The notes under the pieces: model-generated
Told to the model about the DNA's origin: nothing
What the model saw: only the letters and a program-made list of their open reading frames with translations
The model's database searches: none
In this document: positions 51,386 to 62,878 of the stretch, piece after piece
Layout of the letters: each line of letters opens with the position of its first letter
Position numbering within the stretch: the first letter of the stretch is position 1
Translations under genes and position numbers: made by a program
NCBI GenBank assembly: GCA_027475525.1
Contig: JAMWFC010000053.1
Span: 868,001-932,000, forward strand
Direction of reading: 5' to 3'
Source of the DNA: Macrolepiota albuminosa
Lineage: Eukaryota; Basidiomycota; Agaricomycetes; Agaricales; Agaricaceae
Length of the DNA stretch: 64,000 nucleotides

Positions 51386-54233
51386 TTTGAACTCGACCGA
51401 CCAACCAGAAGCGATCGTTATATTTGCTGCATGTGGGAATATCTCCCGATCCATCTCAGATTCCTCCATCCCCATCCGGCCTAACTCCCGGCAACATTCC
51501 CAGCCAATCCCCATCGCCCCATTCCCCGCGGCCAGTCCTCATAACGTCTTGCTGTCCAACAGCGTCCCAGTCGTCGCGTCCTTCCACCGTCTCTGACTCA
51601 GCCACCAGTTCGCCCAGACTCTCTCTCCCACACAATCCTTCGCCACCCCCAGGCACAGATTCCACCCCGTGATCCACCTCGATGTCTTCGCTGATCTCTC
51701 TAGCCTTCTCATCCATGCAACTAGCCACCCCATCAATTTGCCTGATCATCGTCTATCGTTTATCACACATCATCATGCCTCGTGGCCCTACAGAAGAACC
51801 CCCAAATCCTCGTATGTAGGTCCCTTGTAGGTCCATGTATGTATCTTTAAGGAGGAACCCATCTTCGCATCGTCAAACTGCGCCCTTCGACCCTTGTTTG
51901 GGAAGCGTGCGCCGTTCATTCACAATGTATTTGCTACACATACCACATGCACTCTCTTGAGTACATTCAAGTTCCACATGACACCTCTATGTATGCATTC
52001 ACCCCCCGTTACTCGAAGCTCCACTATATGGAACGTTCTCGGACATATTTCTCAGCATTCGTAACTTGTAATGTCCTCCTTTGCCTGTGAATACGAACCC
52101 AGAAACGGAGAATCACAAGGTTTCTACTCAGAGAGCGTGCCGTAATCCGGCCCACTAAGTAGCCAATGCGCGCGTCGGTCCTTACCGGGCTTGCGACGGG
52201 TGCATACGGATTGTCCAAGTTGAATCGTACGTCGCTATGGATTACCCGACCGAAGTTACAATGTGGTTGCTCGTTCCTGGATGCGCACAACTCTTGGCCC
52301 TTGCCGTCGCTTGGCCCCTCCTGCCAATCTTTAAGCGCAGCGTCTATACGTGTACTTGCTTATGCAATATCCAATCAGACAGTGGGTCGGCTCTTGCAGA
52401 CGCTTCTTCAAATTTCATGTACCGTATCTTTCGTATCCATACGAGGGTCACCATTTTCCTTAAAATCTTAAAGAGAGAGCCCCGGGGCTCCACTTCATAC
52501 ATAATATATATACAACCATTTGCGTCAATCGGTGACTACCTCGATCACCGGCGTCATCATCCGATGTCAGCAGCACACGACCAGAATTATGGGGTTCGCA
52601 CATTTTCTGCTCAGTTTTTTTTACTGCACATGATAATCCTACTTTGAAAAAACGCACCCTTGAATTTCAAAAGATCTCCTGCTGTAGGCCGCCGCCTTTA
52701 CTGCACATGATAATCCTACTTTGAAAAAACGCACCCTTGAATTTCAAAAGATCTCCTGCTGTAGGCCGCCGCCACCACCATCCAATAGAGGTCTCCCTCA
52801 GTGACGATCAATCAGGGCCTCTCTTCCTCAACCATGTGCAGAAAGAAAAAAAAATAGCAAGACGGCAGTCTTCGAACCGAGAAGTCATCAGTCAAAAAAA
52901 TAGACAAATTATGTGACGCAAAATAATCGTTGCCACGAACAATACATGAATATGCCCTTGCAGGATGCACACACATTCCCCCCACTTTGAGTATGATTCG
53001 CGTATCAATTGAACAGCTGTTATGTATGTGAATGACGCATTGTTGATGATCGTAGAGCATGGAAGATATTATACAGTTCATACGTCAATCAATGGTCTCA
53101 CTTAGGATATATGTTATTCTAAACATATCGGGGTACGTGAGGTTGTGTGACATGTGCGGCGGCCGCAGTTGTGGGCGCACTGCCAGATATTGATCAATTT
53201 ACTTACCCTTGTTCAGTCGATCGACTACCACATGCCGCTTTTTTCCCTTTTTTTTTCGCTCATCCTTTATAGACTTGACTTTAACTAGCCACTCTAAATA
53301 TACTTACTAAGCAGCGCGGAAATGGTTGAAAGTCAAAGTCAGACATTCAACAAGTATAATCTATATATGTCCGACTCGGAGACTAATGACGGCGACCTCA
53401 GAGAAACCCTTCGGACCGAAGGTCTTTTTGAATAGAAGACTTCAAAATAGTCTTCTACAGTTTGAAAATTATGCGGGAAGTAGTATTTATGCGAGCAGAG
53501 AGCACATTAGCCGCCGAGTCGGTTTTACGTTACATTGATCCACGTTCCAAACCATCTTCAGAAAGAATGAATGGTCGCAGATAGATAGGAAGCGAAAGGG
53601 CAAGTTGATTGAGACGTGCAAAGCGTCTTCTTTATTGCCACGTCAATGCTGAATTGGCTCAAACTCCAGTAGAGCATGGAAGTGAGCAACGACATTCGCC
53701 TATAGAATCATCAATATAGACGGCCACATTTGACGTCGACCTAAGGAGAATTGTATGCAGTCATCGAAACAGAATTAATGCACGAGTTAAACAATTACAA
53801 CATTGACATTACTATTGAACTTCAAACCAGATTATAATGCCGAGAACAAGGGATCATATCATAACAGCCGACATCACGTTATGTATCTGTAGTGGACCAA
53901 AAACAACTTGAAAATAAGAATAGAGAAATTGAAATACTGTTCTCAGCATCACTGACAAATCTACCGTGATGGTGGCCTTTGTCGTTGGGCGGTACTATCG
54001 TATGATGGCCTCAAGTGTTTCCGATATAATTAATCTAATTCTACTTTTCTGAGCTGCCCCCGAACTCAACGCAACGAAGATGTGTCTCCACGAGGCGTCC
54101 TAGCATCCATAAGGAGTGGCGTATCAATGCAACGTTTCTCCTCCCACGTAAAACGCTTTCGTAATCATTTTCATCATCTCAGCATACCAAAAATCTGTGG
54201 TTGGCGTGTGCTCTGCTTGAATTTGGCTTACCT
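51386..54233. other. Long intergenic region; one 77-bp tandem duplication, no supported gene
   Basis: This is about 2.85 kb, the longest stretch without a convincing gene apart from the repeat-rich end. Left part: Pro/Ser-rich frames opposite the FYVE promoter. Around 52024-52470 short frames exist on both strands (for example a minus-strand stretch NLDNPYAPVASP next to a GTAAGG donor), too little to call a gene. A duplication sits at 52620-52773. Beyond 53000 I see only AT-rich sequence. Confidence 0.4.
52620..52773. repeat. Perfect 77-bp tandem duplication (2 copies)
   Basis: Copies 52620-52696 and 52697-52773 are identical over exactly 77 bp, with mismatches immediately on both sides. The sequence is intergenic and unrelated to the other period-77 units. 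Confidence 0.97.
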
Positions 54234-56129
54234 TCAGATTTCCCAAGACTTGCTCCATACCCAATAACGCTCTAAAACTCCAAGGAGCATCTCATAGCCT
54301 ACTTCGTCCAACTCAATCGCGTTGTCATGACAATGATTATGTGGCTCCGCTTCCTGTGGCACTAAGTCTATGCTTCCTCTGTTGCTTCTGTGTTGTTTGG
54401 TGGCATCGATAACGACATCAACATCATCACCAAGGTTGTCTCCAAGCATGCGAACGCAACTGTCAACATTCCCATCAGCCCTGCCCCGGAATCCCGCCGT
54501 CCTGCTTCCTTGAATGCATATGTGGTTCAGAGTGGGTCCAGATCTAGTGCGCCCGCGCCGTTCATCAATATCAACTCCAGGTTCTTGTGATTGCAAGCAG
54601 TTTGACAGTGGCCGGTGACATCGTGAGATAAGCTGGAGAAGAGCGTTTGAAATACCTTCGCTCAGAAGCCGAGCTCCTTGGGGATTATCCAATCCTTGAG
54701 CATCTTTCCTGCTTACAGAAACTATCTCTGGCTGTGAAGCGGCTGCACTTGGGGACTCGGAAAGTAATACATGGAGAGCAGTACACAGATACCAAAAAGA
54801 ATCTTTCTTTGCGAGCCTCTTCACACGGTCAGGTCGCGTTCGTTGATATCGTTTATCGTTAATCATCTCGACGCAACTCTCTGAATCGTGAGAAGTAACA
54901 GCCATTGGGACGACTGATAATACCCTGTCAAGTTCACGTATAATGTCCAGAATCAAGGAAGCACGGAAGGTGTGTGATACCAATGATTGATCAATCAATG
55001 TTGTGAATGATCGGAGGCGTCCGTCAAGCAAACAGAAAATTGTCTTGAAGAGGTGTAGCATATAGACACGTATGTCAGTGGATAAGGAGCGATGGGATCT
55101 AGCCGACTGTTCCAAAACTTCGTCCGGGAGACCAGCGAGGCGAGGCAGAAATAACGAACCGAGATAAGCCTCTGATCTAGCATTAAATGCATGGACTATT
55201 GGAAGTAGTACTAGTCTTGTCGTCCCGTCAAGTATTTCAATTATTGGTTCAGCAGTCTGTGGCAGTAGTTGTTCCAACTGAGGCAAAGACGTCGCTAGAA
55301 CATGATGCAATGTAGTCCCTAAGCATTCGAGAGTGTCTGAATCTGAGGAGCCACCTGGGACTGGCTGTGATATGACGTCGTTGATTTGCTTCGCAATTGC
55401 TTTCACAGTGCGTAGAGTAACAGATGACAAAAGGTCCAATCTTGCTTCAGGCAACGTATTTAGTTGCATGAAACTGTCGAGGGTAGAGAACAAGGATTGC
55501 TGTGATTGTATCCAGGATATGGGCATGTCTCCTTCCTTTCGAAACGACAAGTCCTCCAAGATGGTCTTAAGATCTGGACGAGGAATTAACAGTTCTTTCC
55601 GCATCGCGTTCTCGGCAAAAGAGATCGTGGTATACCCAGACTTCTTCTTCGGCTTTTTCTTTGAAACAGTTGACTGTTCCAGACTTGAGTTCGGCGCGGG
55701 CAAAGAGGAACCAGACACGATCCTATTTTCCAAAGTCAATGTCTCTGTATATGCATAGTGAGTACATAAGACGACCTGCGAAAGTTAGTTAATGACGCAC
55801 TGATCTGCTCGGCCTCGTACTTCTCCTTCAGCACTTCAACATCACGCTCGAGTTTAAGGACCAGACTTCGCCAAGAGTCTGCAGAAGCGAGCTCTGCGGA
55901 GATCGGTGGAAATTGAGAACGTAATTCCAAAGTGTAAGCTTCATTAGGATCATCGTGAATTACAGTTAATGTTGGATAAGGCATTTGATTTACCCGTAAA
56001 AGACTGATCAAGAGGCTTAAATTTGAGCGCAATCAATGCCTGCAAGGGGTAGCATTTAGGTCGAGTTCGGTCCACAGATATAAAGTAACGGACAACCGCG
56101 ATACGAAACCGATCGCTTTCAGTGGCCAT
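54234..56129 (-). CDS. Protein of unknown function, weak Mei4-like organisation
   Basis: I read this as a gene of about 590 residues. The ATG at 56127-56129 gives MATESDRFRIAVVRYFISVD and ALIALKFKPLDQSFT, spliced (GTAAAT...TGAAG) to AYTLELRSQFPPISAELASA. A helical segment SWRSLVLKLERDVEVLKEKY follows, then a second intron near 55745-55790 and one long exon to 54234. The long exon has a basic patch (KKKPKKKSGYTTISF) and a largely helical body with no catalytic motif. A short hydrophobic N terminus, then a W-x(n)-L-E-x(n)-L-K coil and a long helical tail, recalls the meiotic double-strand-break protein Mei4/Rec24, but this is only a visual resemblance. The gene is followed on the same strand by the PHD-finger gene upstream. 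Treat as unknown. Confidence 0.55.
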
Positions 56130-56475
56130 TGATATTGAAGAGTTGGCTTGAGATAAGCATCATCCCAGCAGGCAGTATTTTGCAATTCAAGCTCAAGGCC
56201 TAAAGCGCAAGCATTCAGGAACGTGACCAATCGCGTCGAGTCACACAATATGATTGAAACAGCCGTGACACCAACGAATGAAGAGTACAGCGTACTATAG
56301 AATGATATGTGGTACCTTTACTATATCTCAATTACACATCGGCTGAAACGTTAATATCTCGCAAGAACAAATCAAACTGAATGAACAGTGAATGGTCTGC
56401 ATAGGAGTCAATGTCAAGAGGCAGCTGAGTTGTCAACAATCCATCGCACCTTCAAGGCAGAGAGAATATCATGCA
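56130..56475. other. Short intergenic region; nothing recognised
   Basis: This is about 350 bp between the unknown gene and the PHD-finger gene, both on the minus strand. It should hold the promoter of the former and the 3' end of the latter. An alternative upstream frame (56130-56248) is present but does not splice as well as the chosen start. Confidence 0.45.
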
Positions 56476-59400
56476 TTAATCATGGCCCAATTCAAATCGC
56501 CTCTCGCCAGCATGATACCGCATAATCGGGGATTCCTCGAGGAGATGGTATGGTACGGTGACTGTGGAACGAGACGCTAAAGGCGAGTCCATGATGCGCC
56601 GAGCCTTAGGCCCGTCATGGGACTTGACACGTCTTATAGGGGACTCGTCATCATGAAGAGTCCGATCACAGGCTGCGCTATAACCACTATCATCAAAACT
56701 GAAGGGCTGTGTTCCCGGATGGCCAAGGGTTTTACCTGGATTAGTTCGTCCACCGCCAGTCTTTAAAGGGGTCTGGAAAAGCCCGTTAGGTCGAGAGGAC
56801 CAGAGACCGGTTTTGGGCGTTGCAAAAGGAGCACCAAACTTTATTCCTCGTGACGGGGTAGAGGTCGGGTCAAATGGTTCGTCGTAATTATCAAATGGAC
56901 CAGGCGTGGTGTACATCCTGGGAGCCGAGGTTACATGCTGAGAAGTCATCTGCCGCTTCCTTGCAGACTCTACCCATGTTGATCCAGAAGACATTCCGGG
57001 CTCATAATCAGCATCCTGCGCTCGTGTCGGAGTCCTCGGCATCCTTGGCGTGTCCCATGCCATAGGTGAATTCTGCAGGGAGGAAGATTGGAAGAAAGGC
57101 GCGTCAAAGGATGGGCTGATGCGAGGTCGGTCATCGGTGGGAACAAATGTGGGCTCACTCAGGAATTCCAGGTCTGAGGAGGAAGATCTTGGGGACTCGC
57201 ATCGGCGACAGAACCACGGATCCTCCTCCTTTCCTAGTTCTGAAATATCCCTGATGCCAATACAATCTAGGTGATACCAGGTCTGACAGTCGTCACACTG
57301 GACCAGCTCCCGACCATCATCCTTTCCATTGCAGCTGCAAAGGACCTCGTTATCGTTCTCATCCTGATGCCAGCGTCTCTTCTTTTGTCTGTATGATAGC
57401 GTTCGAACACTCTTTTTAGACAATAAGGCTGTGCGCGCATCTCCTGGATCACTTGGAAAGAGAGAACTTGTCCTCTGCATACCGACCAGGTTTCCAGTTA
57501 AAGATATCACTTTGCCCTGTCCTCGCCTGACAGATGCCTCTCTGCTAGAACCTTTGGCTAACATCTCAACCTCTTCATCATCATCGGATTCGCGATCTAA
57601 AAACCGTTCAATAGCTTTCAACTTCTCTGCCTCCTCTGCCTTCAATTCATCTTCTCGTTCTTGTGTCCTTAACCTCCATGGGAACTCAGTGTCTGGCCAA
57701 TTCAGTTTATATGCAAAGTTCCCGGTCGCAGCTGCAGCTAAAGCTTGCTCTTTCTTGTCCTTTGAAGTCAAATCACTCTTTTTCTTCCGTCGTGAGGCTC
57801 CCTTCTTCTTGTATGAGCTGCAATCAACCATTGAAGGGTCATCTCCATCAGGGAAAGATTCCAAGAGAACGCGACCACGGCCCTCAAGTTCAACCGGATG
57901 AAGTTTTGTAACTCTTTCGCCGGTCGTTCGCTCAGTGAAAGCCGCAAGTCTCTTCCGCTTTCGAAGTTCCTTTTCAGTCGGCGGGGCCGGCTCTTGGGCC
58001 TGCTCTAGAAATGAAACTATGTTCGACGGTCCAGGAGCTCCAGGATTAGTCAGTAGTGTTGGCTGTGGTTGACGAACCCAATCTGCCGTCCTCTGCGACG
58101 GGAGATTGAGCTAAGAGCAAAAAGGAGGTAGTAAAGTTTCTAGCTCACATAGCGCCCATAGCCACCTGCCATTAGACTCTCTTCAAAACTCTCGTCCGAC
58201 GTCTCCTGAAACAACTTCAGCCTCCTTCCTTTCATCGGGCTTTCAGTGATTCCAATAGACATCTCTCTGTCTTCCTGCAATGTTAAATCTGCATCTGACT
58301 GTGTTCGTTTAGTTCGTTTCATATATTCAGGTCTGCGGCTCTCCACGTCCTGGTACTGAGCTAAGCGCTCCTGCAGCATAGCTTGGCAGACGCCTTCTAT
58401 CTCTCTTCCTGCAGCGGCCTGTGGGGGTGACTTGGGTGGACTAACACTAGAGGAAGGCAATGTGGTATCTGACTGCTTTGATACGGTCGTGTTAGGTGGA
58501 ATATCGTCAACCAACATTAGTTGGGAGTCGGAAGGACCCAGTTGGGATCGGGAATGACTTGTAATCTTGAATTTAGAGGGATTGACAATAGCCATCTTTT
58601 CCATGAAAGGAGATGACAAATGGGAGGTTCGGGAACTAGAAGAAGAGGCAGGTGAGGATACACGGCGCGGGGGTGCCAAACGCGAGGAGGACAATGTAAA
58701 TTCTTGGCTGTTATGTGAGACTAATATATGAGAACTGCGACATATTACCTCAAGAAGAAGGCCTTACGGTGTTAACTTGCTCCTGGGCATAGAAAGGTCC
58801 GTTTGGGATGGGGCAGGACGACTGGAAATTTGTAAGCACTACTTGAGATCAAAGCAAACGTATGATTACCGACATTTGTCTTGGTGTTGCACTTCCAAGG
58901 GAGCTAGGCGTGTTGCGCGCTAAGGGACTGGAGAAAATCTCAGCATTAGAAATGGATCAGCGGACGCGGATGCATCACCTGGACTCCGGTGTGGCGGTCT
59001 GCTGAGACTTTACAGGGGTTTGTACCTCCTCGTCGATTCTGTCAGAACATTAAACCACTCATCTGAGCATAGTGTTGAAGGAGACACACATTCTCTGCAG
59101 AAAGACACGTTGCGCAGGAGGATTTGGCCCAAGATATAGATGCGAACTAATACATATATTTTGTCACTTTCATGCTGGAATGCCAAAGAAGCATACCTGC
59201 TCGTCGGAGACTCTGGGGTATATAGGGTGCTCGCAAAATAAAATCCAATGTTGTTCGGACTGTCTATATGTTCAATGATTAACACTGCAACATGATGCGG
59301 GTCGTCACCTTTGTGGGGTTGGGAGTTGGTTGTACTGGCGAGAGAAATAGGGCGCTGAGGCAGGGGTGGCTTCAGTTTTGTAGTTCGGACTACGATATAC

Positions 59401-59615
59401 AGGTTAGCTTAACATGCTGAGAGAGACAAGCCGGACCTGAGGGCCAAAAAGACTTCAGCATCCACCGCTCCATGACCTCCTTCGGTTGTCGTTTTCAACA
59501 CCGATGAACGCCGCTCTTGGTCAGAATCGAGAGAAGATGGAAATAGAGACTGTGTAATATGTTTCGAATTTTCAATTGATGAATCATCCATGGAAGTATG
59601 AGGGTTTGTGATCAT
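56476..59615 (-). CDS. PHD-finger protein, putative chromatin reader
   Basis: A single PHD zinc finger lies near 57190-57340: CSC-NGKDDGRELVQCDDCQ, TWYHLDCIGI and WFCRRC. The spacing and the aromatic/acidic residues before the third Cys pair suit binding to methylated or unmodified histone H3 tails. The rest is disordered, rich in Ser, Pro and charged residues. Upstream, the gene is assembled from small exons: MITNPHTSMDDSSIENSK, SPNYKTEATPASAPYFSRQY, SPLARNTPSSLGSATPRQMS, SRPAPSQTDLSMPRSKLTP and QEFTLSSSRLAPPRRVSSPA, all joined by GT-AG introns. Long exons then include LRKRKRLAAFTERTTGERV, a likely nuclear signal, and the finger exon, ending RYHAGERRFELGHD at 56476. A downstream ATG (59591) is an equally good start. 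I cannot assign it to a known complex. Confidence 0.78.
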
Positions 59616-59876
59616 GAAGTTGTATGGAATGGTGGAATGGGGCTGTATAAGGAGAGTTGAAGGCCGCTAATCCTCCGTATGGTGTCGCTCGAGAGATAGG
59701 TGTCGCTTGAGGTTGTAATTCAATAAGAGTCTGTAAGAACTCGTATAATCGTGCACAAGAAGAACGGCAGGACAAGACGAAAGGCTGAAAAAATGTTCGG
59801 AAACTGATAAAGAGTAGCAAGTTCAGTTTTGGTCGTGGTTACATAAACAAGAAATGTGTCTTCTTTGTTTCGACAC
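59616..59876. promoter_or_regulatory. Divergent promoter region between the PHD gene and DNMT2
   Basis: About 260 bp separate two divergent start codons. No clear core motif is visible; the call is positional. Confidence 0.45.
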
Positions 59877-61351
59877 ATGCCTGTCCGAGCGCTGGAATTT
59901 TACTGTGGCATTGGTTAGTGCATCAGCCCATTGATGTTTCAAGGCGGCTGAGTACATGAGGACAACAGGAGGTTTACATCTAGCTTTCAAACGAAGCGGA
60001 GTCGATGGATCTATTGTGCAAGCCTTCGACTGGGATCAAACAGCTTGTCAAGTGTATACTGCAAACTTCCCTAACAGCACTGTCCAAAAGGTGTCGTTCG
60101 TTTTGACGCTCAGGACCGAGAACACGTTGACTACAATAATACCAGGCTAACATCGCCTCGCTCACCGCTGCCGATTTAGTCCACTATAATGCTGACTTGT
60201 GGCTCCTGTCTCCTGCATGTCAACCTTACACGGTGTTGAACCACAACGCTAAAGGCGCATCTGATCCTCGTGCTAAATCCTTTCTTCACCTAATACAAGT
60301 CATCCTGCCTGACTTGGCTTCGACCAACGACCAACCTTCCCATATATTAATTGAAAATGTTGCTGGTTTTGAGGTGCTTCTCTCTCCTTTACTCTCGCGA
60401 GCATCGTTCTGAGCATTTCTTTGTATGGTCTATTCAAGACCTCGAGCACACGGCAGATTCTACTTACAGCCTTACGGTCACTTGGATATTCTACCCTGGA
60501 GTTGTTGATTACGCCTCTGCAATATGGGATTCCTAATTCACGTCTGCGGTATTATCTGCTGGCGAGGCCGTCTGCCAATCCATTTTCCAATGTGTCTGTT
60601 GACGATTCAGATGTCGTTTGGCGGTATATACCTGGCCACACCATTTGGAATGACCCGAGATTGGAATTCCAAGATGAAGGTGACCATGAAACGACGTCTA
60701 TTCGTGTGCGAAAGATTGAGGAGTACTTGGATTACGACAATAACTTAGAAGATCCACACCCAAATGCTGTTCCGGACAAAGTTTTGATCAAGTGGGGGCG
60801 ACTTTTTGACATTGTCCTTCCATCATCTCGACGTACATGTTGTTTTACTCGAGGTACGATTACTCCGGGTGTTCAATCTCATCTCTGACCGCCACTTAGG
60901 ATATTCCCAACTTGTAGAACGCGCAGGTTCTATCCTTCAGATGAACGAAAACCTCTCATCTCTGACCGCCACTTAGGATATTCCCAACTTGTAGAACGCG
61001 CAGGTTCTATCCTTCAGATGAACGAAAACCTTAGTGTCAGTCTAAATCGATATAACGTATTCACTTTTCCTCAAACTTTCATAGACCACAGAGATATTTA
61101 CTGAATTTCTTAAAGCTTCCTCAAATATCGAAGAATATGGACGGGCAGTTGAGATACTCAGACCTCTCAGACTACGATATTTTTCTCCGTCTGAGCTTCT
61201 GCGAATTTTTGCCTTCACACCGATCCATACACATTTTGTCTTTGTCTGGCCTGTGGGTATCTCTACCAAAACAAAATACCGCTTGATAGGTAATAGTGTG
61301 AATGTTCACGTCGTTCAAAAGTTAATCCGATATCTATATCTTGATATATAG
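59877..61351 (+). CDS. DNMT2: tRNA (cytosine-5) methyltransferase Dnmt2/TRDMT1
   Basis: Dnmt2 methylates C38 of certain tRNAs, notably tRNA-Asp. Exon 1 (ATG 59877) is MPVRALEFYCGI, joined across an intron to GGLHLAFKRSG (motif I). Motif IV reads WLLSPACQPYTVLNHN, with Pro-Ala-Cys instead of the usual Pro-Pro-Cys. Motif VI ENVAGFE joins across an intron to TSSTRQILLTALRSLGY. Motif VIII is QYGIPNSRLRYYLLAR. The Dnmt2-specific CFT motif CCFTRG-YSQLVERAGSI is split by an intron whose acceptor lies in a 77-bp duplication. The end carries IGNSVNVHVVQKLIRYLYL, the motif IX/X region. All Dnmt2 landmarks are present; size, about 390 residues, is normal. Using the first acceptor reads into a stop at the second copy; using the second acceptor, or collapsing the copies, restores an intact frame to the stop at 61351. 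Confidence 0.93.
60877..61030. repeat. Perfect 77-bp tandem duplication across a DNMT2 intron-exon junction
   Basis: Copies 60877-60953 and 60954-61030 are identical; matching at offset 77 runs one base further by chance. Each copy contains the intron 3' end (CCACTTAG) and the start of the next exon, so two identical splice acceptors exist 77 bp apart. Confidence 0.97.
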
Positions 61352-61744
61352 TTTTGTTGGATGCCATAGACATATTGATTAGGCAGCGGTGCAGTGTCTG
61401 GGACAGATTCTAAATTTTAGAAAAACATTTGAAAACTGGCCTATCTATGCGCTCATCCCATACCTTGAATAGTTCAAATATAACACTCAAATATAACACT
61501 TGCTATTGAATCTTCTCTAAATTTGACTAAAATAGCTATGCTAGTACTGTTGAGAGAAGTATTTTATAGCATCACCAAAAATAAAAAAGGTTATTGACCT
61601 AGAATGCCACCACCTGATTGGACCTGATTCCCTGCTAGATTGGATCTAATACCTGCCATCAACATCCTGCCACCATTGGTATTTTGCCATCCACCCAGTG
61701 CCATTGATGATGCCTAAAAGTTGATCAGCAGCTGACATGGTTTA
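61352..61744. other. AT-rich spacer downstream of DNMT2
   Basis: This is about 390 bp with no frame of note. The right part, from about 61590, has short CCA/CAT-rich near-repeats and may belong to an older repeat in which the LTR landed. Its last five bases (GTTTA, 61740-61744) form the left target-site copy of the LTR. Confidence 0.4.
61740..61744. repeat. Target-site duplication of the solo LTR, left copy (GTTTA)
   Basis: These five bases directly abut the LTR start TGTCA and are repeated exactly at 62469-62473, right after the LTR end TGACA. Confidence 0.85.
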
Positions 61745-62468
61745 TGTCACGACCCCTTCCCTCCAGACCCACCCCAGGACACCCCCGGAACACCATCCGG
61801 GACCCTCCCTCCGACCCCACAGGACACGCCCCGCCATCACAACTACCGACGCCGCCATCACGCACATCAAGGACCGCCATCAGCTGCCACCAGCCCCAAT
61901 CAACGATTGGATCACGTGCATCACACATCACAGCTCCCTCCACGTCAATTGATTGTGCGCCCCACACGCGCGATCCAGGTATACAGTCTCTGCCCACTAC
62001 TCAATGACTCCCGGAACCCATCCCAGACACCCCGGAACCCCGAGACCCGGTCCCGTAGTACTTATAGTGTAGTTCCCCGTTGTATTCGTTAGTCTTGATA
62101 TTACACTGCTTACACTGCTTTAACTTGGTTACTTGAATTGTTGCATGCCCCCTACTTGACTGGTACGCATTGACTGGCACACTTGACTGGCATGCTTGGA
62201 TAATCGCGTGCTCTAAGATTGGTACGCACTTTGCGACTTTAACTTACTGACTTGGTCTCGTCTTAGAACCTCCGGTTCACGACTCGACCCCCACCCTACC
62301 CTCAGCTACCCAAAACCCAAAACCCCCGGACCAAGTTCCCTCTCCCGAGATTACCCCTGTCCACGTCTTAAACCCCGGAGTTCCAGACACCTGAGTATCC
62401 GTAGGTCAAGTCCGCATTGTAAGGGTGATCGCTTTCCCGGAAAGCCCCCGACTCAGCGGAACCTGACA
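61745..62468. mobile_element. Solo LTR of a retrotransposon (724 bp)
   Basis: The element starts TGTCACGACC and ends GGAACCTGACA, giving the 5-bp terminal inverted repeat TGTCA/TGACA with TG...CA ends. It is flanked by a perfect 5-bp direct repeat GTTTA at 61740-61744 and 62469-62473, the target-site duplication expected of an LTR element. There is no internal gag or pol sequence, so it is a solo LTR left by recombination between two LTRs. A TATA-like segment (ACTTATAGTG, about 62058) may be the element's promoter. Internally it carries repeated ACTTGACTGG/TTGACTGGCA words around 62155-62195. The Pro/His-rich frames that run across its left half are by-products of its C-rich composition. It is likely Ty3/Gypsy type by habit of these fungi, but no coding region proves this. 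Confidence 0.88.
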
Positions 62469-62473
62469 GTTTA
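62469..62473. repeat. Target-site duplication of the solo LTR, right copy (GTTTA)
   Basis: Right-hand copy of the 5-bp duplication; see the left copy at 61740-61744. Confidence 0.85.
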
Positions 62474-62878
62474 CAGCTACTGACTAGGAAATATGTGTTG
62501 GGCATGCTAAGTTTTTGAGGGAGTCCTGGACAGGTCCCAGAGAACAAGTCAGAAACAAGTTAAACAGCAAGATTTGGGTGTAGATCAGGAAGGGAAGTTG
62601 GTAAGAGGAGTGCAATAAAAAAAGTGCACTATTGATGAAGTGCACCTAAATGAAGGAGGAAGCAGATATGAGTAAGTGGTGGCAAAGAATGTGGCAAGAG
62701 AACTAGAGGCTTAGCAATGACTAAGCTGCATGATGCCTGCCATAGGTGCAAGGCATGTAGATTCTGTATGCATAGCTGCAGGCTAAAGGTGTGCAGACAA
62801 TTGGTGACTTTGAACTAGGTCAGCACAAAAGAAATCTGAACCATAGGATGAACTAAGAAGGGGAAATAGGGTACTCTG
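62474..62878. other. Spacer between two mobile elements
   Basis: This is about 400 bp, purine-rich on the plus strand, with short internal near-repeats (AAGTGCAC near 62629, GCATG/GCTGCA words near 62730-62790). No frame is supported. It may be further repeat debris. Confidence 0.35.

Noticed and set aside
52166..52471. 101-codon plus-strand frame starting MRASVLTGLATGAYG
   Set aside because: The first 20 residues look protein-like, but the rest is not and no splice partner was found; the opposite strand is equally open.
61737..62092. Pro/His/Thr-rich plus-strand frames
   Set aside because: They lie inside the solo LTR and reflect its C-rich composition; overlapping frames are open together.
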